From: Liquidambar formosana
Lineage: Eukaryota; Streptophyta; Magnoliopsida; Saxifragales; Altingiaceae
NCBI GenBank assembly: GCA_039720395.1
Contig: CM077821.1
Coordinates: forward strand, 434,001-498,000
DNA length: 64,000 nt
Direction of reading: 5' to 3'
How positions within the stretch are numbered: position 1 is the first letter of the stretch; each line of letters begins with the position of its first letter. Under the pieces are notes generated by a model. That model saw only the letters and a program-made list of their open reading frames with translations, made no database searches and was not told where the DNA came from. This document shows positions 55,868 to 64,000 of the stretch, piece by piece. The position numbers were made by a program, and so were the translations under genes.

Positions 55868-57065
55868 TTTGTTTAATAGAGATAAATTTTGGATTAAAAT
55901 GGTATGAGCAACGAATTTGAACAAGGATAATTTCTTTCAAGTCCTACCAAAAAATCAGGATTCATGAGCGTGGAAAAATATACTCAAAGGATGTGACCTT
56001 GTTGGTCATGGTATTAGATGGTCTTTAGGAAATGGGAAAGATATTTATTTTTGGGTGGATAAAAGGCTAGCTAATAAAGCTATATTCGAACTAGTTCCTA
56101 GACGATATCTTAATAACAGTAATTGGGATCTGAAAGTTGAAAGTTGCTGATGTTATTCGTCTAGATAGGACATGGGATCAAGTCATCAAGATTACATTAA
56201 ATCTCTTGTAGAGGAAACATTAGCAAGAAAAATATTGGATTTTCATATTCCAATTATGGATGTTCTTGTCTTCCTGATAAGATCTGGTGGGGTCTAGCTT
56301 CCAATGGACATTATTTGGTCAAAACAACTACCTGGCTTTATAGAGAGTTGAGATGTAAAAAGAAAGCATCTATAAGGATAAACAATAAGAACAAAATTAT
56401 TTGGATTTAGAAGTTGAGTAGTGCTCCTAAGATTAAGAATTTTATGTGGCTATTGATCCATGAAAAACTTTATGAGTAGAAAATTTCTTGCTAATAGAGG
56501 TTTAACAAAGGATATTTCATGTCCTTTTTGTAGTTAAGAAATTGAAGATCTTAATAATTTGTTTATGATTTGTACTATTGTTAAAGAAGTGTGGAATTTG
56601 GTGAGTAGTCCTTGGCTTGTGCCTACTGATAATGACAATGATTTGATTAATTGGATTTGGAATTTTAACTAATGTTATTCCAGAAAAAGTAAAAATTCAG
56701 ATTATATGATGGACAAAATTGCTAATCCACTTTGGCAAATTTGGTGTGCAAAGAACAATGTTATCTTTAAGAATGAGACTTTTAATAAATTTTCAATTAT
56801 TGAACGAGCTACTAATCTCTTTGCAAATTATCTGATTGATATTTTTACAAATAATATTCATTTTGAGAATTCCTAAGCTTGTAAAAATAAGAATTGTAAA
56901 AAGAATTCAAAGTTTATTAGATAGATTGCTCTTGATCATGAGTGGGTTAAATTAAATTTTGATGGCTCTGTTAATAAAATGAATTTAAGTACTCCGTACT
57001 AAAGAAATTGGGTCAATTTGATCATACTACTGTATAAAATAGGGGGTTTAGCATGAGTGAATTAC

Positions 57066-57611
57066 CCGTTAAGTCTCTTTCCTCAATTCCCATCCCCTGA
57101 GTTCCCCAACCTTTCTCATGGCCTCCTCCCATCCCTGTACAGTCGTTCCATCAAAACGCTCCTTGTGATTTCGAAAGGCCTGCTCGAAACTTCCCGTTTG
57201 ATGTCGTACATCTGAAGGCTTGACGTCGTAGAAAATAGGTAAAATCTTCTGCCCCAGAGTTGTGCGGCACTCGACCATCTGGGCGAGCTCAAGTAGGCAC
57301 CATTTGCTAGAAGCATAGTTTTTGGAGAAGACGGGAATGGAAATTTTGGATTCCTTGATTGCTTTGAGCAGCTCCTGGCCGATCACTTCTCCTACGCGAA
57401 GCTCATTATCGTCCCTAAAGGTGCGAATTCCAGAATCGACGTGATCATTGTAGAGGTAATCGGTGAAGCCGTAACGAGTGTCTCCGCCTCTGAAACTCAA
57501 CAAGACTTCGCATTCCCCTCCTGAAGCGTAGGCGGATGCGGAGGAAGCGTTCCTAGCAGTGCTGGGACTTGGGATTCGTTTTTGCTTCTTCCTATTCCCC
57601 TTGTAATCCAT
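57066..57611 (-). pseudogene. TIR exon of the TNL pseudogene (right copy)
   Basis: ATG at 57611 (MDYKGNRKKQKRIPSPS). It has a full TIR: ECEVLLSFRGGDTRYGF, KAIKESKISIPVFSKNYASS, KWCLLELAQMVEC, ILPIFYDVKPSDVRHQTGSF, VGELRGWELRKET. It lacks the GCGC insertion of the left copy, but an extra T produces TAA just before the AACGG|GTAATT donor. If the exon were expressed alone it would give a 180-aa TIR-only protein. The basic N-terminus (KGNRKKQKR) resembles a nuclear-localisation signal, unlike the membrane segment of the intact TNL. Confidence 0.85.
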
Positions 57612-58340
57612 TTCCAATTTTCCACACGCAATACGAGCAGCTCACCTCTCTTCTCTGTCTGAAGAAATTGAAAACCTTGGATTCCTGTTAACTACTGGAA
57701 AAAAGCTTTATCAATGGAAACTCATGACAATTGAGAGGTTTCGTGGAAACACACACCATCTCTAACTGACCAGATACGTCTGGTAGATCAGATATTTTTT
57801 GTGGCTTGTTTGGTATCAGCCTATCAGGCTTGGCTTTAAGCCCTTTCATTAAATTAGACCTGGACCAATTTTGCTTTATCAAGCATCAATTTTGTTGATT
57901 TTTACAATGTGTTATTACTCGTATATGTTAAACTCAAGCCACAGGGCAGGCTTGAGTCAGCATCGTCCTGCTAACTTCAGTAGTTGGCCCTTTGGGCTAT
58001 GGTCTAGTCAAATATTCGGTTTTTATTTTTTTTTATTTTTATTATTATTTTTTTTAACATGGAAAAACAAACATATATATCACACTTAGGATATAAGCCC
58101 AAACATCAACTTCAAAAGCGCCTGACTTTTGGAGGGATGATGAAACCTTATATACCATAAGCGTGCACACACACCAACCGATGTGGGGATAACCCACTTA
58201 TTTAAAATCATTTTTGGTAACATGGAAAAACAAACATATATATCACACCTAGGATTATAAAACTAAACCCGGCCAGGCATCCAAACATGTAGAAGATTAT
58301 TAAAAAGTTACGTTGTCCTACTAATTTCGATTGCGCTTAT
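57612..58340 (-). promoter_or_regulatory. 5' flank of the right TIR exon
   Basis: Counterpart of 4715-5450, with the upstream module and the duplicated ACATGGAAAAACAAACATAT segments (about 58057 and 58219). No gene on either strand. Confidence 0.5.
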
Positions 58341-59195
58341 CAGGACCTATGGCTTCATAGTAACAATATTAAGTTCAATAAGAAGGTTGGAACACACTCC
58401 GATTTTGTCAAGCTCATAGAATTACATCAAATTAAGTGCATTGATGAGTTTGATCTTCCGTATAATTAAAGAGCAAAAGAAATACAAATTAACTATGTAA
58501 CACGATACCAATAAAACAGAAATTTATATACCAGATGAGAATAGCCGCCCAAAGGATTGGACCAATCTTAATTTTGTTTATGGTTGGTCTTTCAATATGT
58601 GTAAGAAAGCATACAATTTTCTATAGCCGAAGCTATGGCATTGTCAATAAAGATGCAGAGAAATTTAATGAAAGTAATTAAGTGATGACGACTGACGAGA
58701 TAGTAGTATAAAAATTAGTCCCAACAAAAGTATCCTCAGGACTGAAATGAACTATTTAAGAGACACTTGTATTTTTCTTGGACAGTTTTAGAAAGGAAAA
58801 AAACAAGTTGTATTTAAGCAGGGGTACAAAAAAGCCAACTGCATAGACTGTTTTCTCTAGCAGTAAGCCCTTTATTTCATTCACATTGTTCTTCTCTAAC
58901 AGTAAGCAGGGGTTCAAAAAAAGTAAACTGAATTTTCTGGGGGAAAAGTATCTGTTTTGTTTTTTTGACTAGATGATAATGATGTTTCAAGATGATCCAA
59001 CTCCCTGCTCTTTAATTACTAGTAACAAATTTGATTCTTGCTCTAATCAATGGCAATTGATATTGGGATGTATCATCAATCACTCGAGTCATAATCTAAA
59101 TTGCAAATAGAGAAAGAAAAGATAATTAGCAGGCAATCGAGGAAAATCCCTCTTGCAATCAGAAAATAGTAATTCAACAGAAAATTGAGATATAC
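58341..59195. repeat. TNL 3'-flank module, right copy, with deleted RNase H relic
   Basis: Counterpart of 5450-6340. About 120 bases of the RNase H relic are missing at 58575 (ATTTTGTTTATGGTTGG), compared with 5679-5760. Confidence 0.55.
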
Positions 59196-59399
59196 CCAGC
59201 TAGCCATATGATTCCCCACATGCTGCATTAATTCTTCTTATCCCCGTAGTATTTCCCCCCCATAATTCTTTTTGTCTCAACTGTATCGCATGCTCTGAAT
59301 TCCTAAGTATTGGCAAATCCAGTGAATTTTCAATCAACTTGCATCCAAAAACGTCTAATAATGTTAAGGATTCGAATCCTCCAAGCCCCAGCTTCATAA
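59196..59399 (-). pseudogene. LRR 3'-exon stub of a TNL, right copy
   Basis: GLGGFESLTLLDVFGCKLIE and NSLDLPILRNSEHAIQLRQK on the minus strand; same remnant as 6347-6541 with the same 5' splice site. Confidence 0.72.
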
Positions 59400-60110
59400 T
59401 TTTCATATTTTTACGAAGGGAAATATTATGTATAGTACCTTATATGCAGTAATAAAATACAGAACCTTATGTGACACTATATATATAGACCAAAATTCTC
59501 TCAACAGAACCACCCTTTTACAAATGCAGTATAGAGGAAAAAACAAAATGAAAGCGGTTTTACTAATAGGGCTTTTAGTATAACTGAAAGTGGTAGTAAC
59601 ATGTTTCATATATGTCGAGGGTAATTAGCCAAAAAAATATATGTGGGAGTTTACTAATACATATTAAGAGGAAAACCTACTTAAGAAACAAAACTTATAG
59701 ACAGGGAAAAGAAAAAGAAGACTACTTCGTATAGATCAAATGAAAACACAGACATGAATGAAAAAAATTAAGAAATAAGGAAATAAACTTTTTTGAGTTT
59801 TTACAGCAATGTTCTAGATCAATGTAAGATTAGCGCACGACAAGGCAACAAAGTTAATGACAATTGAGCCGAAGTTTAAAAGTATTCAAAGGGAGAAATT
59901 TTAAAGAACAATCACATGCACCAACACCATTGGAGTAATTTGCATTGAAAGTGTCTAATCTAAGTCCTATTTTGTTTGTTTTTGTAAATGATTGTCATCG
60001 TATCCAAAATTATTTTCCACTCCCTTGCCGCTTATGGTGTATCTGAGAAATTATCAGAACCATTTGAAATTTTTAATTCAAAAAGTACATTTCCACGGAC
60101 AATGAAAGGA
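59400..60110. other. Non-coding spacer
   Basis: Counterpart of 6542-7392 with about 110 bases missing (equivalent of 7090-7200). No gene. Confidence 0.4.
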
Positions 60111-61500
60111 ATTTTGCTCATCCTTCGTCATATTTAAGGAATGCCTTCTGTCACCTTTGGACAGGACAGGCTTTGAAGATTCTGTAAAAACGAGACAAAA
60201 CAAACCTTCTTTTCCTTCTATAAAAACGAAGCATCTCTCTCCCTCCTCTTTATTTCCAACAAATTTTGGCGGAAGATTTCATGGAAACAACTGGGGACAT
60301 TAAGTCCAAAGAATTATTGGTCTACCCTTCAAGATTGAGTCCAAAGAATTATTGGTCTACCCTTCAAGATTTCAAATTGTGCCCCCTTTTTTTTTTGTTT
60401 TTTAAATATGAATAATCGTTTATAGCTAGATCCTAGGTTCAAAGCAAGTCACTGCAACTCACATGCCCTAAAAAGCCCATTTGAACCATCAAATCTTGTA
60501 CTAGTAGTCTCAAGAATTTGACTAGAGTTGAACTCAAGACCTTTATTTCTTAAAAATACTAAGTTTTCATGCCCTACCTACCACTTGAAGGTTCCAGGAG
60601 GATAGATAATCAACCCTCACCTACCACACTTCCGACCTCCCATAATCCTTACCCCTCGATTTGGTTCATGGATTTTACCATGGAAAAAAAAGTGAAGGGT
60701 AAAAAAATGTGGAGGAAAGAAAATGAAAGAAAAAGATAAAATCATACCAAGCCAAAATTATTTCAATTATTTTTCTTCTACCAATTTTTCATTGCAACCA
60801 AATAAGAAAAAGTACAATTTCTCATATCTTTTTTTTTTTTCTCCTTGATAAAATCTTCAAACCAAATAGAGCCTACATGTTTGCTCCAGTGAAGTTAGCT
60901 CAAGAACGCACTAACCCTCACTGCATTTTTTATTTTTTTTGGAAAAAGCATCTAGATATTAGGAATATAGTGTTTGGTATAATGTTTGGTTAAGTGAAAG
61001 GAATTTTGCTCATCCCTCGTCATATTTAAGGAATGTCTTCTGTCAACTTTGGACAGGACAGGCTTGAAGATTCTATCCAGATGAAGTCACGAGACAAAAC
61101 AAACCTTCTTTTCCTTCTATAAAAGCGCAGCATCTCTCTCCCTCCTCTTTATTTCCAACAAATTTTGGCGCAAGATTTCATGAAAACAACTGGGGAAAAA
61201 AAAAAGGCTTTATCAATGGGAAAACGTGGGCCATGGCCTGCTCGATTATTTGGACTGCAAATCAGTTAAAATTAAGCAACGAATTTAGTTATAACCTTAC
61301 TTAGATAGTATTAAGTATGTGCACTATAACCATGAATGAGGCTGACATCTGTGTGAATGTAGTATCATTTTGATTTTCGCTATCAAGAATCAGGACAGGC
61401 CAGCATGTAATTTAACTTAGATAAAAAAATTTAGGATTTTCTTGAGACATTAAGTCCAAAGAATTATTGGTCCACCCTTCAAGATTTCAAATTGTGCACC

Positions 61501-61531
<31 letters not shown>

Positions 61532-62130
61532 ATAATCCTTTATAGCTAGATTCTAGGTTCAAAGCAAGTCACTGCAACTTATATGCCCGATAAGTGGAAG
61601 GCCCATTTGAACCATCAAATCCTGTACAAATAGTCTCAGGAATTTGACTAGAGTTGAACTCAAGACCTTCATTTCTTAAAACTACAAAGTTTTCATGCCC
61701 TACCTACCACTTGAAGGCTCCAGGAGGATAGATAATCAACCCTCACCTACCACACTTCCCACCTCCCATAATCCTTACCCCTCGATTTGGTTTGTGGATT
61801 TTACCATGGAAAAAAAAGTGAAGGGAAAAAAAATGTGAAGGAAAGAAAATGAAAGGAAAAGATGAAATCATACCAAGCCAAAATTATTTCAATTATTTTT
61901 ATTCTACCAATTTTTCATTACAACCAAATAAGAAAAAGTACAATTCCTCATATCTTCTTTCTTTCTTTCTTTTTTTTTTTTTTTTTTTCCTTGATAAAAT
62001 CCTCAAACCAAATAAAGCCTACATGTTTGCTCCGATGAAGTTAGCTCAAGAACGCATTAACCCTCATTGTATTTTTTATTTTTTTGGAAAAGCGTCTACA
62101 TATTAGAAATATAGTGTTTGGTATAATGTT
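60111..62130. repeat. Tandem duplication of a TNL 5'-flank segment, right copy only
   Basis: The segment starting AATTTTGCTCATCC occurs at 60111 and 61002 (unit about 890-1130 bp); the left copy has it once (7393). The first unit lacks about 250 bases present in the second (61200-61440). It also has a 35-bp microduplication (GTCCAAAGAATTATTGGTCT, twice at about 60307 and 60340). Both units include the TNL 5'-flank relic. Confidence 0.8.
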
Positions 62131-62164
62131 TGGTCAAGTGAGAGGAGGAGCTAGCTCGGAGGAA

Positions 62165-62169
62165 AATTT

Positions 62170-62213
<44 letters not shown>
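62165..62213. repeat. (AAT)n microsatellite
   Basis: About 15 AAT units. At the same place the left copy has an A tract (8566-8600). Confidence 0.85.
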
Positions 62214-62214
<1 letters not shown>

Positions 62215-62665
62215 TGAGCTATCCCTTGATACTGTATTTATTTTGCTTCTTTGATTGACTGAAATCAAACTACTTATGTTTTTACTTTAAACTCGATCAT
62301 ATAGGTCTCTAATTATTGAAATGAAAATAGAAAGGTATGTAGGTCTCTAATTTTGTGGCAAATGGGTACTACCAGCACCAATTTTCAGAGAACTCTTGTG
62401 ATAAGCGTTTAGGGTACATGAGCTTTGAGCCCCTCTAATCCAGTTATCCCTTCCAGGCTTATGGATGGGAACAAGAGCAGCCGGTTTTGGACCAAGGGAA
62501 AATAGCCCAAAGTAGAAATAGGGCGAGAGGAAGCCAATATTCGATGGTTTTTCCAATGAACATAATCGACTTGGGATATTTGGAGGGTGGTATTATTGCT
62601 ATTTTGCATTAGGGAAGTAAGGTTTGTCAGATATTGACATGTGATTGAATGCCTGATAAGAATAA

Positions 62666-63158
62666 GGGCCTGTTTGGGTGTCCGAATAGAAATTAAACAA
62701 TTTTATTGCGTTTAACATAGTATTAGAGACACAAATCTGTAACTTTGAATAAAAAAATTCAAGAAAATAATGGGTTTCATTACAAATGAGAGTATAAATC
62801 CAAAGTAATTGCTTTGTATGATTTTTAAAAATTCGTTCCTATTAGATCAACTAACTTTTTAAAATAGTCTCACTTAAGCCATGTTTGTTTAATCGGAATA
62901 GAATAGATAAAAATGAAATGTGATTCCATACTTGAAGTAGTCTGGAATGGAAAGGGATTTGAAATGGTAATCCAAACAGATTGTTTGATTCCATTCACAT
63001 TTAAATTATCTCATCCAAATATGATGTTTGCAATGAATTCGAATATAATTTCATTCCAGCTAAACAAACATGACCTTAAAGTGATGGATTTGTGCCTCTA
63101 ATAATATGTAAAGCATACTAAAATTGTTTAATTTCTAATTAAAAAATCAAACAAACCG
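62666..63158. mobile_element. Tourist-like MITE with nested MITE, right copy
   Basis: Terminus GGGCCTGTTTGGGTGTCC, TAA on both sides; the nested element is at 62878-63075. Same loci as 9246-9743. Confidence 0.65.
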
Positions 63159-64000
63159 TAACTAAACAACTCAATTTGGCTCATGAACTAGCTTGCGGTT
63201 GGTCATGAGCCAGGCTTGAATATTGGTTCAATCTTGGGTTTGGCCCGACTCGGCAAATTAACAATTGCACTGTGACTGATCGATACCGCTTGTAGAAAAC
63301 CAGGATCGAAGTTAATATCTTGTCTCTCTCGTTATTCATCCTCCTTCCACATTTTTGCCATCTTCCTGGTTATTTCAGTTAATTTATCCATTCAACCCAA
63401 TTTTCCTGAGCTCTTGGTATTGTTCAAATGCATTGCAACGGCCTATTTCATCCTTTTTTTTTTTTTTTCTTCTTTTATATACAAAAGATTAATTTTAACA
63501 CCGCAATCAGACTGAGATAGCCAGTTCGGCTGTGCATCATACATTCATCTGCTGATGATTTTGACTTTCCTACTTCCCAGACTTAATTATCATGCTTGAT
63601 ATCAAATTTGCGTTAGTGAAATTAATATCACTATTTCCATTTTTAGTAGTGCCATGCTCCGATTGGGTTTGTCATGTGACCTAATGTGATGGAGGACTAA
63701 TGCTATATTATCCAAATTATTTGCCCAAATCCCCTTACCCAAATGGAGTGGCAATTGAGCTAACCTCAATAACAAAAAATTATCAAAAAATAATTATTCA
63801 TAAAGAACTGATGAGACAATTGCCACATCATTTGGGCAAGAGGATTTGTGTAAAAAAAATTTGGGTTGAGCTGTACTAAAATCTAAATCAAATTGAACTA
63901 TCATATGGGTCAACTCTAGATTTTTATGGGACCTCTATTGGCATCCCAAGACTTTTATTCTCCCACTAATTTTAAAATTTTAAAGATTTTAGGAAAAATA
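63159..64000. other. Non-coding spacer and start of a foldback MITE
   Basis: Counterpart of 9744-10590. From about 63928 the left arm of the foldback MITE begins (ACCTCTATTGGCATCCCAAG) and is cut by the window end. Confidence 0.45.

Larger units (their letters stand above)
52440..57000 (+). mobile_element. Degenerate LINE, right copy, in intron 1 of the TNL pseudogene
   Basis: Same LINE as 1-4101 but extending further 5'. Pre-RT sequence FDIWHDNQEDITNVLINDF and LAISQMRDLKPPSPDGLQAI (about 52450-52700), then an A tract, NRTYITVIPKIDNPTKSNHF and RLISFCNIGYKIIAKILSNR, followed by everything present in the left copy. Exact ends uncertain; the left boundary lies near 52385-52440 and the right near 56985-57000. 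Many stops; inactive. Confidence 0.8.
49885..57611 (-). pseudogene. TIR-NBS-LRR pseudogene spanning a LINE-filled intron
   Basis: Paralogue of the TNL at 11337-16233. TIR exon 57611-57066: intact domain, but one extra T before the splice site makes a stop after LRKET. Intron 1 is about 4.7 kb because of the LINE complex. NBS exon 52313-51655: GMGGIGKTTVAKV, KKVLIVLDNVD and GSRIIVTT are present, a TGA replaces a Gln codon after GLVDL (near 51998), and two bases are lost after SRIIVTT. ARC2/MHD is deleted at a breakpoint beside a (TA)n run (51629-51652). Exon 3 is almost all deleted: LRR exon sequence joins the exon 3 start near 51285. LRR exon 51277-49885 has frame breaks near 50640-50850. Clearly non-functional as a full receptor. 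Confidence 0.85.
52900..64000 (+). repeat. Direct segmental duplication of 1-10590
   Basis: Position 1 aligns with 52900 and 10590 with 64000. Sampled blocks (2761-3000 and 3541-3780 against their partners) show about 5 differences in 480 bp. Larger differences are an extra internal tandem copy (60111-62130), loss of the equivalent of 7090-7200, an (AAT)n run at 62165-62213 where the left copy has an A tract plus about 200 extra bases, and separate lesions in the TIR exons. Both ends are cut by the window. Confidence 0.93.

Overview
This window is nuclear DNA of a dicotyledonous plant. TIR-NBS-LRR (TNL) resistance genes with introns, Ty3/gypsy Tat-lineage and LINE retroelements, a tRNA-derived SINE and many MITEs all point that way, and grasses lack TNLs. 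The TNL wording reminds me of Myrtales such as Eucalyptus, but that is only an impression. No bacterial, organellar or CRISPR features were seen.

Layout. The window is a decayed tandem TNL array, all on the minus strand. (a) 1-10612: an older unit with a LINE (1-4101, split by a hAT-type and a Mutator-type element), a frameshifted TIR exon (4166-4714), a TNL 3' relic (LRR stub 6347-6541) and a TNL 5'-flank relic near 7390-7620. (b) 10613-16670: the one apparently complete TNL gene, five exons between 16233 and 11337, about 1193 aa, with an N-terminal membrane segment. (c) 16676-28479: a nearly full-length, very young Tat-lineage Ty3/gypsy element (11.8 kb, 815-bp LTRs with 2 differences, 5-bp target duplication CATAC) inserted about 440 bp upstream of the TNL start and in the same orientation. 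It carries gag-protease, RT, two RNase H regions and integrase. On the opposite strand it carries a two-exon plant-mobile-domain (PMD) gene. (d) 28485-44440: gene-poor DNA with decayed copies of TNL upstream/downstream modules, a SINE, Tourist-like and foldback MITEs, a LINE 3' end and a 374-bp near-perfect hairpin. (e) 44440-57611: an LRR fragment and a full-span TNL pseudogene (LRR 49885-51277, part of NBS 51655-52313, TIR 57066-57611) whose first intron holds the second copy of the same LINE complex. (f) 52900-64000 repeats 1-10590 in direct orientation with about 1-2% divergence in stretches I compared.

How it fits together. The inferred order is: LINE into TNL intron 1; hAT and Mutator elements into the LINE; duplication of the >10.6-kb block; separate lesions in the two TIR exons; and, most recently, the Tat insertion upstream of the intact TNL. 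The 3' LTR of that element has a TATA box pointing at the TNL, while the captured PMD gene starts just inside the same LTR and runs the other way. The same LTR region could therefore drive both the resistance gene and the captured gene.

Limits: all coordinates and alignments were made by eye. Splice sites follow GT-AG and reading-phase agreement only, with no transcript evidence.
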